DNA of 58,994 nt from Phycisphaera sp. Lineage in GTDB: Bacteria > Planctomycetota > Phycisphaerae > Phycisphaerales > Phycisphaeraceae. The stretch lies in the NCBI GenBank assembly GCA_016125215.1, contig WGMF01000045.1, positions 1-58,994 of the forward strand. The letters are read 5' to 3'. The notes beneath the pieces were generated by a model. That model saw only the letters and a program-made list of their open reading frames with translations. It ran no database searches and was not told the origin of the DNA. The first letter of the stretch is position 1. Every line of letters starts with the position of its first letter. Both the position numbers and the translations under genes were made by a program. Of the stretch, positions 34,978 through 44,517 are shown one piece after another.

Positions 34978-35874
34978 ATGACCGCCAACCTTTCATGGAA
35001 GCCCCCGTCTGTGGACCTGACCGATCGATTCAACCAGCTTTACCGACGCATCGAGACCTACCCGTGGTGGGTCGTGCTGGTCGAGATGACGGTCATCTGG
35101 CTGGCGGTCTACATGGTCTTCCGCTTCCTGCGCGGCACACGCGGGGCGCGCGTCATCAAGGGCATGGCCGTCGTGCTCATCATCGGCACGCTGGGCTTTA
35201 AGCTCCTGGCACGCGACAACGCCTTCGAGCGACTCAACTTCCTCTACAGCAACTTCATGTACGCCGCGTCGCTGGCGCTGCTGGTCATCTTCCACCCCGA
35301 GTTGCGACGCGCCCTGGTCCGACTCGGTGAGACACGCTTCTTCAGCACCGCCCGCCTGCGCAAGGCCCGCGTGATCGAAGAGGTCATCGCATCGGTTGCC
35401 TACCTGAGCAAAAACAAGATCGGCGCTCTGATTGCCATCCAGCGCGACGTGGGCATGAGCGGCATCGTCGAGGCCGGCACCAGGATGGACGCGCTGGTGA
35501 GCAAGGAACTGCTCGACACGATCTTCTGGCCCGGTTCGGCGCTGCACGACATGGGCGTCGTCATCATCGGCGACCGCATCGCCGCGGCGGGCGTGCAGTT
35601 CCCCCTGGCCGAGGGCGGCGACCTGCCCAGCGAGCTCGGCTCACGACACCGCGCTTCGCTGGGGCTGTCACAGGAAGTTGACGCCCTGATTATCGTCGTC
35701 AGCGAGGAGACCGGCACGATCAGCGTCGCCGAGCGCGGCGTACTCGAACGCAACTTCGACGCCGACTCCTTGCGCAGCCGACTCGTCAAGGGCCTGGGCA
35801 AGCTCCGTCTCACCCCGACCAATGGCCTGGACGGCGACGGCGTGTCCGAAGACCACCCCAACGCCGCCGCGTAA
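34978..35874 (+). CDS. cdaA: CdaA-type diadenylate cyclase with a DMG variant of the DGA motif
   Basis: A 298-residue protein. Three membrane helices near the N-terminus (WWVVLVEMTVIWLAVYMVF and two more) are followed by a DAC domain. It converts two ATP into c-di-AMP at the membrane. The RHR motif (about 223-225) in SRHRASLGLS is intact, as is VVSEETGTIS. The usual LHDGA is LHDMGVV, keeping Asp191 but changing the two residues after it. The next gene encodes a YbbR protein, its known regulator, as in CdaA-CdaR pairs. The ATG at 34978 is preferred over a TTG six codons upstream. Confidence 0.92.
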   Translation: MTANLSWKPPSVDLTDRFNQLYRRIETYPWWVVLVEMTVIWLAVYMVFRFLRGTRGARVIKGMAVVLIIGTLGFKLLARDNAFERLNFLYSNFMYAASLALLVIFHPELRRALVRLGETRFFSTARLRKARVIEEVIASVAYLSKNKIGALIAIQRDVGMSGIVEAGTRMDALVSKELLDTIFWPGSALHDMGVVIIGDRIAAAGVQFPLAEGGDLPSELGSRHRASLGLSQEVDALIIVVSEETGTISVAERGVLERNFDADSLRSRLVKGLGKLRLTPTNGLDGDGVSEDHPNAAA

Positions 35875-35901
35875 CCCACACCGAGCACCGCAATCTTTAC
35901 G

Positions 35902-36936
35902 ATGGAAACACTGGCCAAAACAACCTTGTGGGAGAAAATCCAGACGCTCATCGTCGTCACGATCATCGCGGCGCTCGTCTGGCTCTACGCCGAGGACGAG
36001 AACATCAAGGACTACCCCAACGAGGTGGTGGACGTGAAGTTCGTCGCGCCCACGGGCAAGACGCTGCTCATCGAACCGTCCACACCGCAGCGCATCCGTG
36101 TGAGCGTGAGGGCCTCGCAGGGGCAGTTCGCCCAGTTCCAGCGGGATTACCAGTCCGCGCCGCTCGAGATCGTGGTCAACGACAACCCCGGCAGCGACGA
36201 CCCGGTCCAGCAGGTAGTGCTCCGCGACGCGCTGCTGGCCAACAGCAAAATCTCATCGATGGGGCTGAGCGTGACCGACACGCAGCCCACGATCATGCCC
36301 GTGACCGTCGAGGCGCTGCGTAAAGTAGAACTGCCCGTGCGCCTCGACGCCGGCGACGCGCAGCTCGTCGGCACGCCGATCATCGACCCGGCCACCGCGA
36401 GCATCTCACTGCCCGGGAACCTGGCCCAGAAGGTGGAAAACCAGGCCATGACCGTGATGCTCAGCGACGTGCCCAACCTTGCCTCGCTGCCCGACGGCGT
36501 GGCGCACACCGTAGAGCAACTGCCCATCCACACGCCCAAGCCCGTCCGCAACTACAACCCCAACCTCAAGCCCCAGCCCGCCGTGGCCAAGCTCACCTTC
36601 ACGATCCGCAAACAGACCGACACCCTCACGCTCACCACCGTGCCCGTCCTGGTGCTCCTGCCCCCGTCCGCGCTGGGCACCTACACCGTCAAGATCAACG
36701 AGGTCAATTATTTCGTCCACGACGTGTCGGTCGCCGGTCCCAGTGACACGGTCGCCAAGATCAAAGCCGGCGAACTGCGCGTCAGCGCCGTGCTCGCGCT
36801 CTCAGCCGAGGAACTGGACAAGGCCATCACCGCCAAGGAGCTCCGCTTCGACCTGCCCACCGGCGTGAGCGTGACCTCGACCATCCCCCGCCTCGAGTTC
36901 ACCATCACCAAACCCGCGCCCACGGACACACCCTAA
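35902..36936 (+). CDS. YbbR-domain protein (CdaR-like regulator of CdaA)
   Basis: A 344-residue protein with an N-terminal membrane helix (IQTLIVVTIIAALVWLYA) and three or so YbbR-type beta domains outside the membrane, each with a strand pattern such as TPQRIRVSVRASQ and RKVELPVRLDA. CdaR binds CdaA through its helix and alters c-di-AMP synthesis. It follows cdaA by 27 bases. It lacks the GlmM gene that often completes this operon. Confidence 0.85.
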   Translation: METLAKTTLWEKIQTLIVVTIIAALVWLYAEDENIKDYPNEVVDVKFVAPTGKTLLIEPSTPQRIRVSVRASQGQFAQFQRDYQSAPLEIVVNDNPGSDDPVQQVVLRDALLANSKISSMGLSVTDTQPTIMPVTVEALRKVELPVRLDAGDAQLVGTPIIDPATASISLPGNLAQKVENQAMTVMLSDVPNLASLPDGVAHTVEQLPIHTPKPVRNYNPNLKPQPAVAKLTFTIRKQTDTLTLTTVPVLVLLPPSALGTYTVKINEVNYFVHDVSVAGPSDTVAKIKAGELRVSAVLALSAEELDKAITAKELRFDLPTGVSVTSTIPRLEFTITKPAPTDTP

Positions 36937-36964
36937 CTCAATGTCAGATCGCCCCCGTTGAACG

Positions 36965-36985
36965 CCCACGGTCTCCGACCGTGGG
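36965..36985. terminator. Perfect 9-bp hairpin between convergent genes
   Basis: CCCACGGTC (36965-36973), loop TCC, GACCGTGGG (36977-36985). It lies between the YbbR gene end (36936) and the permease end (37030), in convergent orientation. No T tract. Same stem length and loop size as 14316-14336. Confidence 0.5.
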
Positions 36986-37029
36986 TCCAGCCTCATTTCA
37001 AAACAATCCCGCACGCCCCATCCGCCACC

Positions 37030-39597
37030 TCACCCCCGCGCGCCGGCCAGCAGCACGCGCGGGTGCGACCGCATCAGCCCCACCGTCGCGGGCAACGCCG
37101 CCAGCAGCGCCGCGAGAATCACCGTCGCATAACCCCAGCCCACCACCGCCCACGGCACACGCAGCGGGTATACCAAGCCCATCAACGAAGCATCGAAACG
37201 CGACGCGATCAGGGCGATCCGCCACGCCAGAAGCGATCCGCACGCACACCCCACCAGCGCGATCACCACCGTCTCGCCGACGATCAAACGCCCAAGCATC
37301 CCGCGTGACGAACCCACCGCGCGGACCACGCCGTATTCAAACCGCCGCGCCGCGATGTTGGCCACGATCAGGTTCCCCACCCCCAGACACGCAATGACCA
37401 TCGAGGCAATCGCGATCGCGCTGGCCGCGGCCAGCACACGCGCCAGCCACATGTTCACGTTCTCTAAAATCTGCCGGCTCGTCCCGGCCTTGACGCCCGG
37501 CACCTTGTCGCGGATATCCGACAGAACCTTGAAGTCCGAAACCCCCGGGTCGATCTTGAAGAGCACGAGGTTGATGTCGCCCACCCCGAAGTAGCGGTAG
37601 GCGTCCTGGCGCGTGCCGAAGACGCAGCTCACCGAAGCGTCGGCATAAGCCCGCTGGATGCCAAAGACATGCACCGCCAGGTCCAGCCCCGGCGACGCCA
37701 CCACGCCCACCACCTCGAAATCCACAGGCCCCTCGAAAGGCGTGTCGAACCGGACCGTCCCGCCCACGCCCAGGCCGTGCGCGATGAGATACTCCCTGCT
37801 CACCAGCACCGCCCGTCCCTTGTCCATCTTCGCCAGCGCCTCGTGTTCATCGCCCTGCACCCACGTCATGTCCGTGAGCTTGACGAACTGGTGGATATCC
37901 GAGGCGACGAACTGCGTGTTGGTCGGCGAGATGCCCGCAAGCCCGAAACGCTGCGCCTTGGGGTCGACGGGGAACATCGTCGTCGGGCAGATGGCGCTGA
38001 TCGACGAGACGCTCTTGAGGTTGTCGTACTGCTGCTGTGTAAGCGAATTGAATGAGTGGACAAACCCGTCGGGCATCTTGACGGTCGAAAAGTAATTCGA
38101 GATCGCGCCGCGCATGTTGGTCCAGATGACCAGCAGCATCGCCAGACCGACCATCAACGCCCCGCCCGTGAAGGCATGGCGGAACGGCGTGGCCAGCACA
38201 CTCTGGCGCAGCAGCGTCACCGGCACACGCAGCACCCGCGCCAGCACCGGCGTCAAGCCCCAGGCCAAGACCACACACACCGGCACGCTGAGCAGAAACA
38301 CCCCGAGGAAAAGCGTCGGCAAACCCAGCGCGGTGTTGAGCCAGAATATTTTTTCAGCCGGCCACGGAAGTCGTAAAACCATCGGCTGCACCGCCAGCAA
38401 AACCAGCGCGAGCCCCGTCACCCACGCCACGCCACGGAAGCGCGGCTTGTGCGACACACTGGCCAAAGCCCGCAACGGACTGACCGACGCCGCCACCACA
38501 GCCGGGTAGACCGCACCCGCCGTCCCCGCGACCACCGCCGCCAGCACCGCGAGTGCTACACCTTGATAGCCCACGATGAACCCGCCCTTGAGCACGTGCG
38601 CCTCACGCAGGTACATGACATACGCCATGCCGATGCCCACCGGCACGCCCGCCAGCGCGCCGCACAACGCCAGCAACCCACCCGCGAGCACCTGCGAAGT
38701 GGCCACCATCCACCGCGGCGTGCCGATGCAGCGCAGGATCGCCAGCTCGCGCGTGCGCTGCGACACCGCGGTCGTCAGGCCCGTGATGATGATGAACACC
38801 GCGCACAGAAAGACCAGCGTGCTGATGACAACCAGGCCAAAGCGTGAGGCCACCATCGCCCGGTTGATCCCCGCCGACGCGGAGGCCGAGGTCTCGATCA
38901 TCACGCCCGGCCCGAGTGTCGACTTGTATTTCGCGGTCACTTTGTCAGAAAGCATCGGGTCGGTCAGTTGCAGGTCGATCTGGTCGTAAAGCCCCGACAG
39001 CTCGGCGATCTGCTGCACCTGCCCGAGCGTGACGACGGCAACCCGGCGCTGGAGCACTTCGAGCGGGGGACGGTCCGCGATGCCCACGACCTTGAGCACG
39101 ATCGGATCGCCGAAGCGTACAACCTTCAGCTCATCACCCACGACCGCACCGATGCGTTCCTGGAGTTTCTGGTCGATCACACACTCGCCGGCCCGTGTGA
39201 CGGTCCGTCCCTCGGCGAGTTTCATGGGGTACATGCGTTCGTGCAGGTCGGGGTCGATGCCCTCGGCGACGAGCGTTTCGATTTGGCCTGTGCGTTCGAG
39301 TTTGAGCGAGACACCGGTGGAGAATCGCGGGGCGGCCAGCTTCGTCTCGGGCCAGCTTCGGACCTTCTCAAGCGTCTTGTTGTCCAGCCTGGCGCCGAAT
39401 TGTTGACGGATGCGCAGGTCCGCCGTGCCGACCATCTGCCCCAGCGCCAGGCGCACCGAACCCTCGAACGTGTCGATGGCCACACCCATGGCCACCGTCA
39501 GCGCGGTCGCCAGCGCCACCGCGCAGGCCAGCAGCGTGGTCCTGCCCTTACGGCCGGCTAAGGTGTTGATAGCGAGATGCCACAGCGGTGTGGTCAA
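37030..39597 (-). CDS. ABC transporter permease, FtsX/MacB type
   Basis: An 855-residue permease. The first helix (TTLLACAVALATALTVAMGVAID) and a large MacB-type periplasmic core are followed by FtsX helices with GLVVISTLVFLCAVFIIITGL and SQRTRELAILRCIG. A second half repeats the plan (LIVANIAARRFEYGVVRAVGSSRG), so it is a duplicated FtsX type, as in LolC/E-like and other export systems. I take the TTG at 39597, with AGGTGG upstream, overlapping the ATPase gene by 50 bases. It pairs with that ATPase and may move a lipoprotein or peptide; the cargo is unknown. Confidence 0.9.
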   Translation of the reverse strand: MTTPLWHLAINTLAGRKGRTTLLACAVALATALTVAMGVAIDTFEGSVRLALGQMVGTADLRIRQQFGARLDNKTLEKVRSWPETKLAAPRFSTGVSLKLERTGQIETLVAEGIDPDLHERMYPMKLAEGRTVTRAGECVIDQKLQERIGAVVGDELKVVRFGDPIVLKVVGIADRPPLEVLQRRVAVVTLGQVQQIAELSGLYDQIDLQLTDPMLSDKVTAKYKSTLGPGVMIETSASASAGINRAMVASRFGLVVISTLVFLCAVFIIITGLTTAVSQRTRELAILRCIGTPRWMVATSQVLAGGLLALCGALAGVPVGIGMAYVMYLREAHVLKGGFIVGYQGVALAVLAAVVAGTAGAVYPAVVAASVSPLRALASVSHKPRFRGVAWVTGLALVLLAVQPMVLRLPWPAEKIFWLNTALGLPTLFLGVFLLSVPVCVVLAWGLTPVLARVLRVPVTLLRQSVLATPFRHAFTGGALMVGLAMLLVIWTNMRGAISNYFSTVKMPDGFVHSFNSLTQQQYDNLKSVSSISAICPTTMFPVDPKAQRFGLAGISPTNTQFVASDIHQFVKLTDMTWVQGDEHEALAKMDKGRAVLVSREYLIAHGLGVGGTVRFDTPFEGPVDFEVVGVVASPGLDLAVHVFGIQRAYADASVSCVFGTRQDAYRYFGVGDINLVLFKIDPGVSDFKVLSDIRDKVPGVKAGTSRQILENVNMWLARVLAAASAIAIASMVIACLGVGNLIVANIAARRFEYGVVRAVGSSRGMLGRLIVGETVVIALVGCACGSLLAWRIALIASRFDASLMGLVYPLRVPWAVVGWGYATVILAALLAALPATVGLMRSHPRVLLAGARG

Positions 39598-40282
39598 GTC
39601 CGTCCACCTCGAATTGCCCGAGCGTCCGGCCGTCGCCCAGGACATAGACCCGTTCACAATGGGCCGCGGCCGCGGCCTCGTGCGTCACCATCAGCACCGT
39701 CATCCTCTGTTGCTGCGCCACCGAACCGAGCAGCGTCCAGAGCTTCTCACTCGAAGCCGAGTCGAGGTTGCCCGTCGGCTCGTCCGCAAGCAAGACCGGC
39801 GGGGCAAACAGCAGCGCCCGCGCAATCGCCACGCGCTGCTGCTCACCCCCCGAAAGCGCATCGGGCCTATGGTCCGCACGTGCCGCGATGCCCAGTTGGT
39901 CGAGCAGTTCATCGACCCGTTTATTCAATTCCGTACGGGAGGGGCGTGACGCGATCACCCCGGGCAGCGCGACATTCTGCCGTGCGGTCAGCGTCGGGAT
40001 GAGGTTGAACTGTTGAAACACAATGCCGACCGTCGAGCGGCGGTACTCGGTGAGCGCACCCTCGGAGGCGCCCGAGATATCTTTGCCCGCCACGACGACC
40101 TTGCCCTTGTCGGGTTTGTCGAGGCCGGCCACGAGGTGCAACAACGTGCTCTTGCCGCTGCCCGAAGCGCCCATCACCGCGTAGTACCCCGGCTGGTCGA
40201 TGGTGATCGACGCGCCGCGCAGGGCCGCGATCTTTGCGGACCCCTGCGTATAAGACTTATAGACATCGGTGAGTTGAATCAT
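39548..40282 (-). CDS. ABC transporter ATP-binding protein, LolD/MacB type
   Basis: A 244-residue nucleotide-binding domain: Walker A GASGSGKST, Q-loop region VFQQFNLIPTLT, signature LSGGEQQRVAIARAL, Walker B VLLADEPTGNLDS, and the switch His in MVTHEAAA. The subfamily is that of LolD, MacB and FtsE. It precedes its permease on the same strand with overlap. The start ATG at 40282 (MIQLTDVYKS) is chosen because the family begins there. Confidence 0.95.
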   Translation of the reverse strand: MIQLTDVYKSYTQGSAKIAALRGASITIDQPGYYAVMGASGSGKSTLLHLVAGLDKPDKGKVVVAGKDISGASEGALTEYRRSTVGIVFQQFNLIPTLTARQNVALPGVIASRPSRTELNKRVDELLDQLGIAARADHRPDALSGGEQQRVAIARALLFAPPVLLADEPTGNLDSASSEKLWTLLGSVAQQQRMTVLMVTHEAAAAAHCERVYVLGDGRTLGQFEVDGLDHTAVASRYQHLSRP

Positions 40283-40361
40283 CGCCGGGTGAGCATAGGC
40301 GGCGACGGCAGCCGCGAGCAATTAAGGAGATCTAACTCAATAATCCACACTAACGATATTC

Positions 40362-40452
40362 ACCGCAGAGAGCGCAGAGTTCGCAGAGAAGAATGTATGA
40401 ATTTATGTTTCCAACCCACTGTTTTCTCCGCGTTCTCTGCGATCTCAGCGGT
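40362..40452. repeat. CAGAG-type inverted repeat
   Basis: ACCGCAGAGAGCGCAGAG and on (40362-40390) is mirrored by CTCCGCGTTCTCTGCG with CTCAGCGGT (40422-40452). The arms of about 30 nt contain imperfect repeats of CGCAGAG. It fills the space between the reductase stop and the ABC ATPase start. Confidence 0.75.
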
Positions 40453-40466
40453 TTATTTCTGATCGG

Positions 40467-42119
40467 TCACGCCACGAGCGACGCCGCGTCTTCCGCCAGG
40501 GCCGCGTCGGTGATGAGTTTCTGCAGGGCTTCGGGTTCGTTTCGGCTGACCCAGGTCTGGAACGGTTCGTCCTCGTCGATGCGCGAGGCCATGTAGGCAT
40601 CGATCAGGCCCTTGATCGCCAGGTGGACGCGCGATGCGGGGATTTTCTTGGCAATCACTTCGCCGAACTTCGGGTCGGTCCCGAAGCCCGCGCCGAGCAG
40701 CACGTTGTAACCATCGACCTTCATCGGCTTGCCGTTCTCGTCGAGCGTGCCGTCGGGGTCGTGTGTGGGGATGCCCGTCAGGCCGATGTCCGCGACCTGG
40801 TACTGGGCGCAGGCGTTGGGGCAACCGGTGAAGGAGATAAAGACCGGCCGATCCAGTTCGGTGTGTTCTTCGAGGTATCGCAGCACCGCGCCGGCCCGGT
40901 GTTTGGTCTCAACCACGGCGAGGTTGCAGAACTCAGACCCGGTGCAACTGATGAGGTTGGTGCGGAGCGAGTGCGCGCCGGGCGTCAAGCCGACGCTGGT
41001 CAACTGGTGGCTCAGGGCTTCGACGTGGGCTTCGGGCACGTCGAGGATGAGCACGTTTTGCTTGTTGGTCAGGCGGATGCGTTTGTCACCCGTGGCGTGT
41101 TTGTCAGCCAAACGTGCGATGTCCGCCATGTTGCGTGCGGTCCATCGGCCGCGCTCGATGGGGACGCCGACGTAGAAGTTGCCGTCGTTTTGCTTGCCCG
41201 TGCCCACGTGGTCGTTGTGGACCGCGGTGGGGTGCTGGATTGTGTCGTCGTGTTCGAGCTTGTAGCCGAGGATCTGCTCGATCATGTCGCGGGTCCACTG
41301 CCAGCCCTTGTCCGCCACGAGAAACTTGAGCCGGGCGCGGGTGCGCTTCTCACGGTAGCCGTGGTCACGGAAGAGTATCGCAATGGCCCGGCAGACCTCG
41401 GTGACTTGCTCGGGCTTGAGGAATACACGCATCGGCTGGGCAAAGTGCGGCGTGGAGGACAGACCGCCGCCCACGAGCAGGCCATAGCCCGCCGGCCGAC
41501 CGGTCTGCTCATTGCGGGGGACGCCGAAGATGCCCACGTCGTTGATCTGTGGCTGGTGGCAGTGGAGATGGCAACCTCCCACGCTGGTTTTGAACTTCCG
41601 GGGGAGGTTGGAAAACTCTTTACCACCCTTTTCATACATCAGCGCCACGTCGCGGACGGCTTGGGAGCTGTCGATGATCTCCTGGGTGCTCACGCCGGCC
41701 AGCGGGCAGGAGACGACGTTGCGCGGCGCGTCGCCACAGGCGAACTGGCTGTTCATCCCGAGGGCCGCAAGCTTCTCGAAGATCGGCTTGATGTCTTTGA
41801 TCGTCAGCCAGTGGAGCTGGATGGTCTGGCGCGTGGTGATGTCCGCGATGCCGCGGGCGTACTGGTCGCAGATGTCACTGATGCCGGCGAGTTGCCTGGG
41901 TGTAAGTTGCCCGCCGGGGATCTTGATGCGCAGCATAAAGTGCCCGATGTTGGGCTTCTGGCGGTAGACGCCGAACCACTTGAAGCGTTGTGCGAGGTCG
42001 CCGGCGTCGATCGCGTCGTAGTCGCCCTGTTCGGAGTAACGCATCAGGTCTGCGAGCACGTCAAAGCCGTCCTTGGCTTGCTTGAGTTCTTCCACTTCCT
42101 GCGCGGTGCCTTTGGCCAT
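40467..42119 (-). CDS. Siroheme-[4Fe-4S] nitrite/sulfite reductase
   Basis: A 550-residue ferredoxin-type reductase with duplicated halves (nitrite/sulfite reductase ferredoxin-like, then hemoprotein domain). In the C-terminal third, CTGSEFCNLAVVETK gives Cys-x5-Cys and CPNACAQYQ gives Cys-x3-Cys, the four ligands of the cluster that bridges siroheme. It reduces nitrite to ammonia or sulfite to sulfide. The pattern of ligands does not separate the two. There is no nitrate transporter, nitrate reductase or cys gene next to it, so nitrite versus sulfite stays open. AACTTCCGGGGG is embedded in codons for NLPRK. Confidence 0.88.
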   Translation of the reverse strand: MAKGTAQEVEELKQAKDGFDVLADLMRYSEQGDYDAIDAGDLAQRFKWFGVYRQKPNIGHFMLRIKIPGGQLTPRQLAGISDICDQYARGIADITTRQTIQLHWLTIKDIKPIFEKLAALGMNSQFACGDAPRNVVSCPLAGVSTQEIIDSSQAVRDVALMYEKGGKEFSNLPRKFKTSVGGCHLHCHQPQINDVGIFGVPRNEQTGRPAGYGLLVGGGLSSTPHFAQPMRVFLKPEQVTEVCRAIAILFRDHGYREKRTRARLKFLVADKGWQWTRDMIEQILGYKLEHDDTIQHPTAVHNDHVGTGKQNDGNFYVGVPIERGRWTARNMADIARLADKHATGDKRIRLTNKQNVLILDVPEAHVEALSHQLTSVGLTPGAHSLRTNLISCTGSEFCNLAVVETKHRAGAVLRYLEEHTELDRPVFISFTGCPNACAQYQVADIGLTGIPTHDPDGTLDENGKPMKVDGYNVLLGAGFGTDPKFGEVIAKKIPASRVHLAIKGLIDAYMASRIDEDEPFQTWVSRNEPEALQKLITDAALAEDAASLVA

Positions 42120-42305
42120 GGGAGGCTCCAGATAATCGGTCTGTGTTGGTCAATCGGGACCCGAGGTCCAAGCCCCTCATCGTAACGACAGCCGGGTTGG
42201 GATTCTAGCCTTCCCAAACATGGTTCGCGGGATCAGCTACATTAATGGCGGTTTTAGGCCGAAAAGGGGTATCGGACACACGGTTTTGCCTTTAGGGAAC
42301 TCACC

Positions 42306-43685
42306 ATGCACATCACGATGGTCGGCACCGGTTATGTGGGTCTGGTCACGGGCACCTGTTTGGCCAATACGGGCAACGACGTGACCTGTCTCGACGTGGA
42401 CCCCCGGAAGATCGACCTGCTCAACTCCGGCGGCGTGCCGATCTACGAGCCCGGGCTCGAGGAGATGGTCAAGCGCAACGCCAGGGCCGGCCGGTTGCAC
42501 TTTACGACCGATAAGGCCAAGGCCTACCAGAGCGCGGAGGTGATTTTCGTCTGCGTCGGGACACCCAGCGATGAGCGGGGCCACGCCGATTTGAAGTACG
42601 TCCTCGCGGCCGCGGCGGACATCGGCGACGCCATCGAGAAAGCCCCCGGCGCAACAGGCGGCTCGATCCAGGAACGCCGCTCGAAGATCATCGTCGTCAA
42701 GTCCACCGTGCCCGTGGGCACCAACGCCAAGGTCAAGCAGGCCATCGCGGCGCGTACAAACAAGACCTTCCGCATGGCGTCCAACCCCGAGTTCCTCAAG
42801 GAGGGGGCGGCCATCAACGACTTCAACAAGCCCGACCGCGTCGTGATCGGCTGCGAAGACAAGGGCACCGGCGACCGCTTGCGTGACCTCTACGAACCCT
42901 TCGTCCGCCAGGGCAACCCCATCTTCGTCATGGACATCCCCAGCGCCGAGATGGTCAAGTACGCCGCCAACGCGATGCTGGCGACCAAGATCAGCTTCAT
43001 CAACGAGATTGCCAACCTGTGCGAGAGCTACGGTGCCGACGTGGACGAGGTCCGCCGGGGCATGTGCAGCGACAAGCGGATCGGCAACCAGTTTCTTTAT
43101 CCGGGCTTGGGCTACGGCGGGTCGTGCTTCCCCAAGGACGTGCTCGCGTGCATCTCGATGGGCGACCAGAGCGAATTCACCACGCACCTGCTCAAGGCGG
43201 TCCACCAGGTCAACCAGAACCAGCGTTCGCAGTTCATGAAGAAGCTCGACAGGCACTTCGGCGGCGGCAGCCTCGCGGGCAAGACGGTCGCCGTGTGGGG
43301 CATCGCCTTCAAGCCGGGCACGGACGACATCCGCGAGGCGCCGTCGATCACGCTGATGCAACACTTGATTAGCCGGGGCGCGAACGTGGTGGCCTACGAC
43401 CCCGTCGCGGTCGACGTGTGTAAAAAACTCCCGGGGGTGGGGGACAAGATCGCTTACGCCGACGAGCCTTACGCGGCGCTCGAGGGGGCGCACGCGCTGG
43501 TCATCTGCACCGACTGGGACGAGTTCCGCCACCCCGACTTCGACGTGATGCGCCAGAAGATGGCCGACCCGGTGGTCTTCGACGGCCGAAACCTCTATCG
43601 CCTCGACGCGATGCGCGAGGCGGGCTTCGTGTACCACTCGGTGGGCCGCGACGCCGTGGGCGCGGGGGAAAAGGTCAAGGCTTGA
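42306..43685 (+). CDS. ugd: UDP-glucose 6-dehydrogenase
   Basis: A 459-residue enzyme that oxidises UDP-glucose to UDP-glucuronate for surface polysaccharide. The N-terminal NAD-binding MHITMVGTGYVGLVTG, catalytic Cys274 in YGGSCFPKD, and the helical centre (MVKYAANAMLATKISFINE) are all intact. IAFKPGTDDIREAPS begins the C-terminal domain. Its 3' end converges on and overlaps a methyltransferase gene by 11 bases. Confidence 0.96.
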   Translation: MHITMVGTGYVGLVTGTCLANTGNDVTCLDVDPRKIDLLNSGGVPIYEPGLEEMVKRNARAGRLHFTTDKAKAYQSAEVIFVCVGTPSDERGHADLKYVLAAAADIGDAIEKAPGATGGSIQERRSKIIVVKSTVPVGTNAKVKQAIAARTNKTFRMASNPEFLKEGAAINDFNKPDRVVIGCEDKGTGDRLRDLYEPFVRQGNPIFVMDIPSAEMVKYAANAMLATKISFINEIANLCESYGADVDEVRRGMCSDKRIGNQFLYPGLGYGGSCFPKDVLACISMGDQSEFTTHLLKAVHQVNQNQRSQFMKKLDRHFGGGSLAGKTVAVWGIAFKPGTDDIREAPSITLMQHLISRGANVVAYDPVAVDVCKKLPGVGDKIAYADEPYAALEGAHALVICTDWDEFRHPDFDVMRQKMADPVVFDGRNLYRLDAMREAGFVYHSVGRDAVGAGEKVKA

Positions 43686-44517
43686 CCAGCCGGCAATCGA
43701 TGCCGAACGTGAACAGATCACCGACCCCCGGAACCCCCGGAAGGTACGCCAACGCGCGCAGCCCGCGCACGGGGGTGCGTTCGAGTTTGTCGATCTCCAG
43801 GCCCGCTTCGATGACACACCCCTTGAACCGCGCGAAGGTGACGCGGTTGAGGCCCGTCTCTTCCCATGACTTCGGCGGCGGCACGATGGGTTCGCGGTAG
43901 ACGTTGCGCACCTGCATCACCGCATCAAAACCAAATAGAAGATGCGCCCAGGGCACCTGCGTCGCCCAGGGCAGGTGATAACCCAGCGGGCTGTAGAACA
44001 GCGGACCGAAGCGCGAGCGGAAGACGCCGCCGGGTTTGAGCACACGCTTGATCTCGCGCAGCGCAGAGGTCGGGTCCATGACGTGCTCGAAGACATTGGT
44101 GCTCAACACCGCGTCGAAGGTGTCGGACCCGAACGGGATCGTGTACCCCTCGACAAGCCCGAAGCGCAGGTTCGTGATCCCCTGATGCGACTTGAAACGC
44201 TCAGCGTCCTCCAGGCTCCGTGGGTCGATGTCGCAGCCGCAGGCTTCGAGCGATTGTTGGGCGAGCCACGCGGTCTCCCCGCCCCAGCCGCAGCCGAAGT
44301 CGAGCACACGCTTGCCGGCTAAACCGCCCAGTTCGCGCACAAAGTCCGCATAACTCCCCGCGGCCTTGGCAAACTCGTAGGCCGCGTGTTCACCCGACGC
44401 ACAGGGCGCGTCGGCCACACGGGGGAAAAAGCGTTCGAGTGAACGCAACAGCCGTGCGCGATAACCCAACGCGGTTGGCGTCCACGACGAAACTCCAGCG
44501 GTCAGGCCCGAGGTCAT
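43675..44517 (-). CDS. SAM-dependent methyltransferase (Methyltransf_11 type)
   Basis: A 280-residue class I methyltransferase. Motif I is KRVLDFGCGWGGETAWLA, the acidic ligand is in CGCDIDP, and STNVFEHVMDPTSALREIKRVLKPGG is the familiar post-motif region. The later segment with LGYHLPWATQVPWAHLLFGFDAV resembles enzymes encoded in cell-surface glycan loci. The substrate is unknown. It overlaps ugd by 11 bases in convergent orientation. Confidence 0.85.
   Translation of the reverse strand: MTSGLTAGVSSWTPTALGYRARLLRSLERFFPRVADAPCASGEHAAYEFAKAAGSYADFVRELGGLAGKRVLDFGCGWGGETAWLAQQSLEACGCDIDPRSLEDAERFKSHQGITNLRFGLVEGYTIPFGSDTFDAVLSTNVFEHVMDPTSALREIKRVLKPGGVFRSRFGPLFYSPLGYHLPWATQVPWAHLLFGFDAVMQVRNVYREPIVPPPKSWEETGLNRVTFARFKGCVIEAGLEIDKLERTPVRGLRALAYLPGVPGVGDLFTFGIDCRLVKP

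Noticed and set aside
33084-35201. Long + strand open frame of 705 codons.
   Set aside because: Antisense to the beta-helix gene, which has a signal peptide and repeat pattern.
42237-43817. Long - strand open frame of 526 codons.
   Set aside because: Antisense to ugd.
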